A DNA stretch of 6,189 nt from Anaerolinea thermophila (GCA_020722305.1 DYLB01000119.1:1-6189), one strand, 5' to 3'; positions 1 to 5,712 are shown, counted from the stretch's first letter. Numbers and translations are program-made. Notes: a model not told the origin generated them from the letters alone.

Positions 1-24
1 TGGTGTACTTCGTGTCCTTTGTGG
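1..24 (-). repeat. 9-nt periodic intergenic motif, cut by the window edge
   Basis: Read on the minus strand, this stretch is CCACAAAGG, ACACGAAGT, ACACCA: two full units and one partial unit in strict 9-nt register, each following the pattern xCACxAAGx. The array runs off the left edge, so its full length is unknown. From memory, short runs of this CACAAAGGACACGAAG type recur between genes in several environmental bacterial groups, including Chloroflexota; this has not been checked here. It is not part of a convincing coding region. Confidence 0.45.
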
Positions 25-49
25 ATAAAGACCTTTTTGCAGTAGACTC

Positions 50-90
50 AAGGTTGATTTCGAGCAATTCGAATGCTCGAAGAAAACCTT
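50..90 (-). terminator. Imperfect hairpin downstream of the last gene (possible transcript end)
   Basis: AAGGTT (50-55) pairs with AACCTT (85-90). After a small internal loop, TTCGAGCA (59-66) pairs with TGCTCGAA (74-81) around a 7-nt loop. The structure begins 33 nt after the stop of the CoA-ligase-like gene, where a transcript end is expected. It lacks a clear U-tract on either strand, so it may be a factor-dependent end, an mRNA 3' stabilising structure or a protein-binding palindrome rather than a classical intrinsic terminator. Confidence 0.4.
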
Positions 91-123
91 CGGGACGTTC
101 TTTCCAGGTACCGATAAACTCTA

Positions 124-1347
124 TTATTCCCAGGTCCTCTGGTCAACGATCAGGCTCGCGCCGTCTTCTAAGTCTGAGGCGGCGACGAATTCCACCCGGT
201 CCACTTTGACGCGGCAGGTGGAGTGAATCGCGGCCGAAAGTGTTTCGATCAATTTGTGACGGTCGGCGGATTCGCCGGCGAGGGCGACGCGCAGAGTGAA
301 CTCGTCACGATTGCCCGGACGCGTTACCACCGCCTGGAACTTCGCCACGCCCTGAACCTGCCCGACGGCGAAACGCAACTGGTTTGGATGCACGAACATG
401 CCGCGCACCTTGACCGCATCGCCGACGCGTCCGACCAGGATGATGGAACGCTCCCCCTGGCGGCTCGTGCCCGGCGCGGGGTCCACATTCATCGCCAGGT
501 CGCCCGTGCCAAGCCGGATGAGAGGGTAGGTCTCGTTGAAAGTTGTGACGACCACCTCCCCGGTCTCGCCCGGCCCGACCGATGCGCCCGTCTCCGGGTT
601 GACGACTTGTACGATGGAACTTTCCAGCAGGCGCATGGCCAGTCCGCCTTCGAGGTTATAGGCCAAAAAACCCAACTCGGCTGTGCCGTAGGCGTTGGTG
701 ACCCGCAAGCCATACTTTTCGACGAAAGCCTGGCGCATGGCCGGCGGCAGGGGTTCGGCAGAGACGAGCGCCTTTTTGAGGGCAAAAGCCTTGCGGAAGT
801 CCAGCCCGCTTTCCTCGGCTTTCTGGATCAGAGCCATCAGCCAGGACGGAGTGCCGACATAGCCGGTGACTTTCAGGTCGCGCATCATCTTGATCTGTAA
901 TTCGGCATTGCCCACCCCGGCCGGGATGACGGTGGCGCCCATTTCCCGGAAGGTCTGATCGAGGGCCAGGCCGGTGGGGATCAGGTGGTAGCCGAAGGTA
1001 TTGAGCACCACGTCCCCGGGGACGAAACCGGCGATCCCGAACATTTCGCGCACCGTATCCATGACCGCGCTTTCCCCGGCGTGGGGTTCGTAGAGCGGGC
1101 CGGGGGAGAGAAAAACGTGCTGTAATTTTTCGAGGGGAACGGCCAGGAAGCCGCCAAAGGGCGGGGCGTCCCGCTGCATTTCGGCCAGGCGGTCCTTGCT
1201 CGTGACCGGAATCCGGTCCAGGTCCGAAACGGAGCGTATGTCTTCTGGTGTCAGTCCCGCCTGGTCGAAGATCGTCCTGACGGCCGGCGCGTTGGCGTAG
1301 GCGTGCTGGAGGATGTGGTTAAGTTTTCCGGCAAATGACTCGCTCAT
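124..1347 (-). CDS. PaaK-like phenylacetate-CoA ligase family protein (adenylate-forming enzyme homologue)
   Basis: The 407-residue protein aligns by eye with the phenylacetate-CoA ligase (PaaK) branch of adenylate-forming enzymes, which convert a carboxylic acid, ATP and CoA to acyl-CoA in the cytoplasm; family members are usually about 430 residues. Visible motifs are the N-terminal GLTPEDI...SDLDRIPVTSKD block (31-52), a KKALVSAEPL segment (191-200), NAYGTAE (218-224, A5 core), GTGDL (280-284, with the ribose-contacting Asp at 283) and GRVGDAVKVRG (306-316, A8 hinge). The phosphate loop is atypical: SPGPLYEP (81-88) replaces the usual SSGTTGKP. The C-terminus reads DGASLIVD where PaaK proteins normally carry a GKAKRVID-like segment with the catalytic lysine. 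The ATG at 1347 was chosen because GAGGAG (1354-1359) sits 6 nt upstream; a longer in-frame extension into the hydrolase gene has no such support. The hydrolase stop codon overlaps this ribosome-binding site, which suggests translational coupling. Family membership is firm, but activity and substrate are uncertain. Confidence 0.85.
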   Translation of the reverse strand: MSESFAGKLNHILQHAYANAPAVRTIFDQAGLTPEDIRSVSDLDRIPVTSKDRLAEMQRDAPPFGGFLAVPLEKLQHVFLSPGPLYEPHAGESAVMDTVREMFGIAGFVPGDVVLNTFGYHLIPTGLALDQTFREMGATVIPAGVGNAELQIKMMRDLKVTGYVGTPSWLMALIQKAEESGLDFRKAFALKKALVSAEPLPPAMRQAFVEKYGLRVTNAYGTAELGFLAYNLEGGLAMRLLESSIVQVVNPETGASVGPGETGEVVVTTFNETYPLIRLGTGDLAMNVDPAPGTSRQGERSIILVGRVGDAVKVRGMFVHPNQLRFAVGQVQGVAKFQAVVTRPGNRDEFTLRVALAGESADRHKLIETLSAAIHSTCRVKVDRVEFVAASDLEDGASLIVDQRTWE

Positions 1348-1353
1348 GGGATA

Positions 1354-1359
1354 CTCCTC
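1354..1359 (-). promoter_or_regulatory. Ribosome-binding site that fixes the ligase start
   Basis: GAGGAG lies 6 nt before the ATG at 1347 and overlaps the TGA stop of the upstream hydrolase (1358-1360), giving TGAGGAG. It supports the short start over the longer open frame and implies that ribosomes ending the hydrolase can re-initiate on the ligase. Confidence 0.75.
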
Positions 1360-2155
1360 AGCTTGCGCGCTTATCTTGTCTCGATAGGAAAGCGGCCAAT
1401 ACCTCGTTGAACTTTTCCGGGTGCTCAACCGGGGTGGCGTGGCGCGAATCGCGGATGACGACCAGTTCGGCGCGTGGCATTCGGGCTACGAAGGCTTCCT
1501 TGACGGATACGGGCGTGTAATCTTCGTCCGCGGCGATCACCAGGGTGGGGCAAGTGATGGTCTCCAGGCGGTCTGCAACGCTCCAGCCGGGGATGGCCAG
1601 CATGGCGTCGCGGTAGGCGCGGGGATCGTTCTCCGCCCAGCGGTCGGCGAAGATGCGCCGCAGGCCGGCCTGCTCCGGTTTGACGAACAGCCGTTTGCCC
1701 AGCACCTCGCCCATCTTGCGCATCCCCAGCAGGCGGACGATGAGTTTCCGCTGTAAAATCTGGAAGCGGTCTTTGGCGGTACGCACCACGAACTCCGGCG
1801 CGGCATTGACGATGACCAGGCTGCGAACCAGGTCGGGCGCGTCCACCGCCAGTTGGAAGGCGATCATCCCGCCCAGGGAAATGCCTACGACATGCGCGGG
1901 CGCGAGGTCGAGGGCGCGGATCAACCCGGCCGTATCGGCCGCAAATTGGGCTATGCTGTAAGGGCCAGGAGGTTTATCGGATTTCCCGTGGCCGCGCACA
2001 TCGAATGTTACCGCCTGGTAACGTTCAGAGAAAAAGGGGACCTGCATTTCCCAATCGCGGAGGCTGGAACCCAGCCCGTGAATGAAAAGGACGGGCTGTC
2101 CCTGTCCGCTGATTTCGTAGTTCAGATCAATGTCCTTAATTCGCAGTTTTGGCAT
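1358..2155 (-). CDS. Alpha/beta hydrolase (serine hydrolase, 3-oxoadipate enol-lactonase/BioH-like fold)
   Basis: The 265-residue protein is a complete cytoplasmic alpha/beta-hydrolase with no signal peptide. The oxyanion-hole strand ends in FIHGLGSS (24-31), followed by the DVRGHGKSD turn (52-60). The nucleophile elbow GISLGG (91-96) places the serine at 93. The acid is probably Asp212 in ADEDYTP (Asp210 is the alternative), and the catalytic histidine is His239 in DSRHATPVEHP. A helical cap of about 120-190 separates the two halves. Size and motifs fit the broad family holding 3-oxoadipate enol-lactonases, BioH-like esterases and C-C hydrolases, which cannot be told apart by eye. The ATG at 2155 was chosen because AGGAGG (2161-2166) lies 5 nt upstream; an in-frame TTG further up would place this site inside the gene. 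Its position between the importer and the CoA-ligase homologue suggests hydrolysis of an imported ester or lactone, or of an acyl-CoA product; this is inference. Confidence 0.9.
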   Translation of the reverse strand: MPKLRIKDIDLNYEISGQGQPVLFIHGLGSSLRDWEMQVPFFSERYQAVTFDVRGHGKSDKPPGPYSIAQFAADTAGLIRALDLAPAHVVGISLGGMIAFQLAVDAPDLVRSLVIVNAAPEFVVRTAKDRFQILQRKLIVRLLGMRKMGEVLGKRLFVKPEQAGLRRIFADRWAENDPRAYRDAMLAIPGWSVADRLETITCPTLVIAADEDYTPVSVKEAFVARMPRAELVVIRDSRHATPVEHPEKFNEVLAAFLSRQDKRAS

Positions 2156-2160
2156 AGCGG

Positions 2161-2166
2161 CCTCCT
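2161..2166 (-). promoter_or_regulatory. Ribosome-binding site that fixes the hydrolase start
   Basis: A full AGGAGG lies 5 nt before the ATG at 2155. It decides against the TTG at 2173 seven codons upstream as the start. Confidence 0.75.
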
Positions 2167-2184
2167 GCTGCAACCAAACGTATC

Positions 2185-2201
2185 GCCGACCTGCGGTCGG
2201 C
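2185..2201 (-). other. Intercistronic stem-loop between livF and the hydrolase gene
   Basis: GCCGACC (2185-2191) pairs perfectly with GGTCGGC (2195-2201) around a 3-nt loop, in the 76-nt gap between livF and the hydrolase gene. On the transcribed strand it is followed by GATACGTTTGG, which is too weak a U-tract for a strong intrinsic terminator. It may act as an mRNA-stabilising or partial attenuation structure that sets the ratio of enzymes to transporter. Confidence 0.5.
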
Positions 2202-2231
2202 CCTGCCAGGGAACACTCAACACGTTACAAA

Positions 2232-3035
2232 TCACCCCAGCCAGCGTTTGCGGCGTTTGTAGTGCTTCACGTCGCGGTAAGACTTGCGTTCGCCGACCTG
2301 GGTCAGGCCGAGGTAGAACTCTTTGATGTCTTCATTTTCGGCCAACTGTACGGAGGGGCCGTCCAGTACCACGCGCCCGTTCTCCATCACGTAAGCGTAA
2401 TCGGCGATCTTCAAAGCCACGCGGGCATTCTGCTCGATCAACAGGATCGCCATGCCCTCCTGGTCGCTCATGGCCTTGATCTTTTCGAAGATTTCCTGGA
2501 CGAGCAGCGGAGCCAGACCCAACGAGGGTTCGTCGAGCAGCATCATTCTGGGATGGGCCATCAAGCCGCGCCCAATCACCAGCATCTGCTGTTCGCCGCC
2601 GGAGAGGTAGCCGCTGACGCGTTTACGCAAATCCTTGAGGCGGGGGAAATAATGGTAGACCTGCTCCAGGTCCCGGTTGACGGCGGAACGGGAAACCGCC
2701 CGGCCGCGAGCGATCCCGCCGAGTATCAGGTTCTCCTCCACCGTCAAATGCTGGAAGAGGCGGCGTCCCTCCAAGGCCTGCACGATCCCCAGGCGGACGA
2801 TGTCCTCCGGTCGCCAGGTTTCGATCCGCCGCGTGTCGAACTCGATGCTGCCGCGCGTCACCTCGCCCTCCTGGGCGCGCAGGAGGCCGGAGATGGCCCG
2901 CAGCGTGGTCGTCTTGCCTGCCCCGTTGGCGCCGAGCAGGGCGACGATCTCGCCATCCGGCACTTTCATTGAGACCCCCCTCAGCACCTGGATCACGTCG
3001 CTGTAAATAACTTCGATGTTGTTTAGGATAAGCAT
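2232..3035 (-). CDS. livF: Branched-chain-amino-acid-type ABC transporter ATPase, LivF family, with basic C-terminal tail
   Basis: The 267-residue protein is one of the two cytoplasmic ATPases that would power the importer encoded by the neighbouring permease and binding-protein genes. It shows Walker A GANGAGKT (35-42), the Q-loop glutamine at 86, the LivF-type EGRRLFQHLTVEENL block (89-103), the ABC signature LSGGE (144-148), Walker B MMLLDEP (164-170, catalytic Glu169), and LLIEQN (198-203), where LivF proteins carry Asn in place of the switch histidine. Typical LivF proteins are about 235-240 residues. This one carries an extra tail from about 240 (YLGLTQVGER) that ends in a very basic HYKRRKRW stretch. 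The ATG at 3035 was chosen because the family N-terminus (LILNNIEVIYSDV) begins there. No Shine-Dalgarno sequence is visible, and a TTG at 3050 is the only nearby alternative. The importer substrate is unknown; despite the family name, HAAT transporters also carry aromatic acids, amides and other compounds. Confidence 0.93.
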   Translation of the reverse strand: MLILNNIEVIYSDVIQVLRGVSMKVPDGEIVALLGANGAGKTTTLRAISGLLRAQEGEVTRGSIEFDTRRIETWRPEDIVRLGIVQALEGRRLFQHLTVEENLILGGIARGRAVSRSAVNRDLEQVYHYFPRLKDLRKRVSGYLSGGEQQMLVIGRGLMAHPRMMLLDEPSLGLAPLLVQEIFEKIKAMSDQEGMAILLIEQNARVALKIADYAYVMENGRVVLDGPSVQLAENEDIKEFYLGLTQVGERKSYRDVKHYKRRKRWLG

Positions 3036-3058
3036 GGCAGTTGCGAACAAAAGCGTTG

Positions 3059-3087
3059 GGGGGACGGGCGAAAAGCACCCGTCCCCC
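3059..3087 (-). terminator. Strong GC-rich stem-loop between binding-protein gene and livF (attenuator or mRNA stabiliser)
   Basis: GGGGGACGGG (3059-3068) pairs perfectly over 10 bp with CCCGTCCCCC (3078-3087) around a 9-nt loop. It starts 11 nt after the stop of the binding-protein gene. On the transcribed strand the stem is followed by CAACGCTTTTGTT, a weak U-rich run offset by several bases. The placement fits the well-known need for excess binding protein over the membrane subunits: partial termination, or protection of the upstream mRNA from 3' exonucleases, would give this ratio. Confidence 0.65.
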
Positions 3088-3098
3088 GCAAGGCATGG

Positions 3099-4457
3099 TT
3101 ATTCGGCAGGACGCAGGTCGGGGGTTTCGGCCCAATCCTGGATGACGATGAACTTGTCCGGGCCGCCCTGGATCATGCGGATCTGGGACATGTGCGGCGA
3201 GCGGCTGCCGTTCGAGTAGTCCACTTGCAGCACGCCGTCCAGCGCGTTAAAGGGACTCATCTCGATCAGCGCGTTGTAGACGGCTTCGCCGGTGAGATTC
3301 TCGTAGCCGACGGTGTCGATGGCGCGGGTGATGGCCTTGGCCGTCATGTCCACGCCTGCAACCAGCAGCAGGTAGCCGACGTTATGCTCGGCGGCAGGCC
3401 GCCCGTTGGCCTCGAAGAGTCCCTGGGCATACTGGACGCCGGGGTTGTCGGTATCCGTCCACCACAGGTAGGGGAACGGGGCGACCAGGCCGACGCCGTA
3501 AGCCGGGTCAGCCAGGAAGGCGTAGGTGGCCAGGTCCATGGTCCAGTTGTCGCCCGCCACCAGGAACTGGTCGCGCAGGCCGAGCGAGTTCAGGTCGTTC
3601 AAGATGGCAGCCGGACCGAAGGCCAGGGTGTTGGTCCAGATCACGTTGGCGCCCGCTGCCTGGGCGTTCAGGATGGCGGTGGTCGTATCGGCGGTGGGAG
3701 AAACGTCGTAGGTCTCCTCCGCGACGATCTCGATGCCGAGATCAGCCAGGAAGGCCCGGCTCTCAGCCGTCAACCCGCCCTGGCCGAAAGCGGTCGGCCA
3801 ACTAAGGTAGGCCAGCTTGATCTCGTCCCCGGCGCTGGCGGGCTTATAGGTGGCCCAGTTCTCGGACAGGAATTTCATGGTGAAAGCCAGTTGGTCGGGA
3901 TAGATAGAACCCAGGCCGAAGGTGTAGCCGGAACCCGCGCCGTAGAAAGCCTTGGCGCTCAAACCGGCCGTAATGTTGACGATCTTGTCCTCGGCGAAAC
4001 GTTGGGCCAGCGCTTCAGCTTCGCCGGAGCCGTAGGTGATCATGACCAGCGCGTTGGGGTTTTCACTGGTGAAGCGGTCGTAGGCCGCCACGGCTTCGTC
4101 AATCGAACCGCCGTCGTCTGCAAATTTGATCTCCAGCGTCGCACCATAAATGCCGCCCGCCTCGTTGATCGCTTTCACGGCATCCTCCGCGCCGTGGATG
4201 AGGGGGGCGGTGATCGCGGCATACGGCCCGGACAGGTCGCCGAAGTGGTAGAGCGTGATGGTCTCGCCGGTCAGGTCAGGCGGGCCGGCCGGGGTCGGTT
4301 CTTCGGTGGGGGCTTCGGTCGGAGCCGCAGTGGGCGGCGCGGCGGTGGTGGGCGCAGGCGGCTCGGTCGGGGCCGGCGTGGGCTGCGGGGCACAGGCAGC
4401 CATTCCCAGCGATATAGCCAGCAAGATGGCTGTCAGGACGAACAGGGTCTTACGCAT
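3099..4457 (-). CDS. Extracellular ligand-binding lipoprotein of a Liv-type (HAAT) ABC importer, Peripla_BP_6-like
   Basis: The 452-residue protein is the receptor that captures the substrate outside the membrane and delivers it to the permeases. Residues 1-21 form a lipoprotein signal peptide (MRKT, a hydrophobic core, then GMAA) before lipobox Cys22; Met at the -3 position is slightly unusual. Residues 23-60 are a low-complexity Pro/Thr/Ala/Glu linker that would hold the domain away from the membrane. The type-I binding fold starts at about 66 with ITLYHFGDLSGPYA, then the family hallmark AINEAGGIYGATLEIKFADD (97-116) and YGSGEAEALAQRF (142-154). The second lobe is rich in aromatic residues (NWTMD 304-308, PYLWW 329-333). 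The ATG at 4457 was chosen because AAGGAGGAG (4464-4472) lies 6 nt upstream and the signal peptide starts there. The 190-nt gap before it and the hairpin after it suggest separately tuned, high expression. Ligand identity is not readable. Confidence 0.92.
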   Translation of the reverse strand: MRKTLFVLTAILLAISLGMAACAPQPTPAPTEPPAPTTAAPPTAAPTEAPTEEPTPAGPPDLTGETITLYHFGDLSGPYAAITAPLIHGAEDAVKAINEAGGIYGATLEIKFADDGGSIDEAVAAYDRFTSENPNALVMITYGSGEAEALAQRFAEDKIVNITAGLSAKAFYGAGSGYTFGLGSIYPDQLAFTMKFLSENWATYKPASAGDEIKLAYLSWPTAFGQGGLTAESRAFLADLGIEIVAEETYDVSPTADTTTAILNAQAAGANVIWTNTLAFGPAAILNDLNSLGLRDQFLVAGDNWTMDLATYAFLADPAYGVGLVAPFPYLWWTDTDNPGVQYAQGLFEANGRPAAEHNVGYLLLVAGVDMTAKAITRAIDTVGYENLTGEAVYNALIEMSPFNALDGVLQVDYSNGSRSPHMSQIRMIQGGPDKFIVIQDWAETPDLRPAE

Positions 4458-4463
4458 AGGGTA

Positions 4464-4472
4464 CTCCTCCTT
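4464..4472 (-). promoter_or_regulatory. Strong ribosome-binding site of the binding-protein gene
   Basis: AAGGAGGAG lies 6 nt before the ATG at 4457. It is one of the best Shine-Dalgarno matches in the window, in keeping with high production of the receptor, and it fixes the start at the beginning of the signal peptide. Confidence 0.8.
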
Positions 4473-4549
4473 CAAATGTTGGCGGAAAAAGTGTCGAACT
4501 GTGGCTTTGGCCCATTACTCGAAGGCCGAAACGGGGAAATCGGTCGCTC

Positions 4550-4609
4550 CTACCACCTCCTTCCAAAATCCAAAGTAACGGGACACATCGTCATCACACG
4601 CAGGTTCAT
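4550..4609 (-). CDS. Possible 19-residue leader peptide upstream of the binding-protein gene
   Basis: An ATG at 4609 opens a 19-codon frame, MNLRVMTMCPVTLDFGRRW, ending in TAG, in the gap before the binding-protein gene. It has two further in-frame ATGs (codons 6 and 8) and one cysteine. No good Shine-Dalgarno sequence precedes it, and an ORF this short could occur by chance, so translation is doubtful. Its last codons contain the perfect AAGGAGGTGG sequence, so a ribosome on this ORF would cover that site. It could be a leader that senses translation, a fragment of a conserved intergenic element, or nothing. Confidence 0.2.
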   Translation of the reverse strand: MNLRVMTMCPVTLDFGRRW

Positions 4610-4625
4610 GCCGCTGGTCTGGAAA

Positions 4626-4643
4626 GGCGGCATAAATGCCGCC
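4626..4643 (-). terminator. Terminator-like hairpin just after livM
   Basis: GGCGGCA (4626-4632) pairs with TGCCGCC (4637-4643) around a 4-nt AT loop, beginning 4 nt after the livM stop codon. On the transcribed strand TTTCC follows the stem directly, so the U-tract is short. It may give partial termination or protect the permease mRNA end, with the binding-protein gene then read from a promoter in the remaining gap or by read-through. Confidence 0.55.
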
Positions 4644-4647
4644 CCAC

Positions 4648-5709
4648 TCAGTGCGAGAACGGCCGCAGCCGCCAGGCAGCCTTGAGCAATTGCCAGCGAT
4701 GGGCCAGTCCGCGCGGCTCGAAGATCAGGAAAAGCATCAGGGTTATCCCGAAGAAAAGCGGACGCAGGGCCTGCACCGCCCCGGCCGCGGTGGAGGGGAA
4801 GATCGTGATGAAGAACGGGCCGAACAACGTGGCGAACTCGATCAGCAATTCGACCACGATGGCGCCGAAGATCGGCCCCAGGTTCGACCCCAACCCGCCG
4901 ATGACCAGCATCCCCAGGAAGACCACCGAATCGTTCAGGTTGAAGGTCTCCGAGTTCAGGTGGCGGATGTTATGGGCGGCCAACGCCCCGGCCAGGCCGG
5001 CATACACCGCCGCCAGGAAGAAAGCCTGCAACTTGTACTTGAACAGGTTCATGCCCAGGAGTTCGGCGGCCAGGTCGTGGTCACGCAGGGCAACGAAGGC
5101 GCGTCCCAGCCGGGAACGGGAGATGTTGTGCGCCACGATGGTCGTCAGGATCAGAACCGTCAGCGAAAGGAAAAGATATTTCTGGGGCGTATTGAACTCG
5201 ATCCCGAACAGTAGCGGGGCCTGCACGTTCAATCCCTGGGCGCCGTTCAAGACCTTCGGGAAGGCATTCCGCGTAAACCAGGGGATGATGAACTGGGCCG
5301 CCAGGGTGGCCATGGCCAGGTAAAACCCCTTGACCCGCAGAGAGGGCAATCCAAAAATCAGGCCGACCAGCCCGGCCCCCAACGCGGCCAGCGGCAGGGC
5401 GGCCAGGAAGGGCCAGCCGGCCTGGTTGACCAGCAAGGCCGAGATGTACCCGCCGGTGGTCATAAAGGCCGCCTGACCAAGGGAAATCTGCCCGGTGTAG
5501 CCGGTCAACAGGTTCAGGCCCTGGACGGCGATGATTGTGATGGCGATGCGATTGACCAGCGATACCATGCTCTGGCTGGCGTAGAGCGGCAATCCGTAAA
5601 GGGCCAGAATGAAGGCCAACAACAGCCACCATTGCCAGGGCTGGCGGATGGTCGCCATGTCACGCGCGTAGCTGGTATCGAATTCACCCGCGGGGCGAGG
5701 CACTCCCAT
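4648..5709 (-). CDS. livM: Branched-chain-amino-acid-type ABC transporter permease, LivM family
   Basis: The 353-residue integral membrane protein would form the translocation pore with the LivH-type subunit. The family hallmark GLNLLTGYTGQISLGQAAF lies at 64-82. The cytoplasmic loop RDHDLAAELLGMNLFKYKLQAF (209-230) is the EAA-like ATPase-contact region, and VIGGLGSNLGPIFGA (269-283) precedes the last membrane helices. Hydrophobic segments can be seen at about 26-44, 48-68, 80-95, 101-120, 128-145, 178-194, 226-246, 262-295 and 316-331. The ATG at 5709 was chosen because GAAAGGA (5718-5724) lies 8 nt upstream, within the end of livH; an internal ATG at 5658 (MATIRQPW) is a weaker alternative. 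Only 3 nt separate it from the livH stop, so the two permeases are almost certainly co-translated. The length fits the family. Confidence 0.94.
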   Translation of the reverse strand: MGVPRPAGEFDTSYARDMATIRQPWQWWLLLAFILALYGLPLYASQSMVSLVNRIAITIIAVQGLNLLTGYTGQISLGQAAFMTTGGYISALLVNQAGWPFLAALPLAALGAGLVGLIFGLPSLRVKGFYLAMATLAAQFIIPWFTRNAFPKVLNGAQGLNVQAPLLFGIEFNTPQKYLFLSLTVLILTTIVAHNISRSRLGRAFVALRDHDLAAELLGMNLFKYKLQAFFLAAVYAGLAGALAAHNIRHLNSETFNLNDSVVFLGMLVIGGLGSNLGPIFGAIVVELLIEFATLFGPFFITIFPSTAAGAVQALRPLFFGITLMLFLIFEPRGLAHRWQLLKAAWRLRPFSH

Positions 5710-5712
5710 AGA

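Larger units (their letters stand above)
4458..4647 (-). other. 190-nt intergenic gap between livM and the binding-protein gene
   Basis: From the livM side it holds a terminator-like hairpin (4626-4643), a 19-codon open frame (4550-4609), a perfect AAGGAGGTGG sequence at 4553-4562 with no well-placed start codon after it, and the real ribosome-binding site of the binding-protein gene at 4464-4472. I looked for a sigma70-type promoter on the minus strand and found only weak hexamers, such as TACTTT and TAATGG without a matching -35. An internal promoter is plausible from the layout but not demonstrated. Confidence 0.5.

Noticed and set aside
3..209. Plus-strand 68-codon open frame at the left edge
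   Set aside because: It runs through the periodic repeat and hairpin and then antisense into the ligase gene, and its Ser/Arg-rich translation has no known motif.
223..900. Plus-strand open frame of 225 codons opposite the CoA-ligase-like gene
   Set aside because: It is wholly antisense to a well-supported gene, with low-complexity His/Arg/Asp-rich translation and no ribosome-binding site or family motif.
124..1428. Longer N-terminus for the ligase starting at 1428
   Set aside because: It would overlap the hydrolase gene by about 70 nt, has no supporting ribosome-binding site, and the extra residues do not resemble the family N-terminus.
2130..2972. Plus-strand open frame of 280 codons opposite livF
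   Set aside because: The opposite strand carries all ABC ATPase motifs in order; the plus-strand translation shows no domain.
4278..4391. G-rich plus-strand stretch as a possible G-quadruplex
   Set aside because: The G-runs are separated by loops too long for a convincing quadruplex, and the composition is explained by Pro/Ala/Thr codons of the linker.
4458..4625. Sigma70 promoter before the binding-protein gene
   Set aside because: Only isolated weak hexamers were found, with no pair at 16-18 nt spacing, so no promoter is called although one may exist.
3192..4685. A 497-codon plus-strand open frame opposite the binding-protein gene
   Set aside because: It is antisense to a clear signal-peptide-bearing receptor gene, its translation is Gly/Arg/Val-rich with no recognisable domain, and it crosses the intergenic gap. 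It is a product of high GC codon bias.
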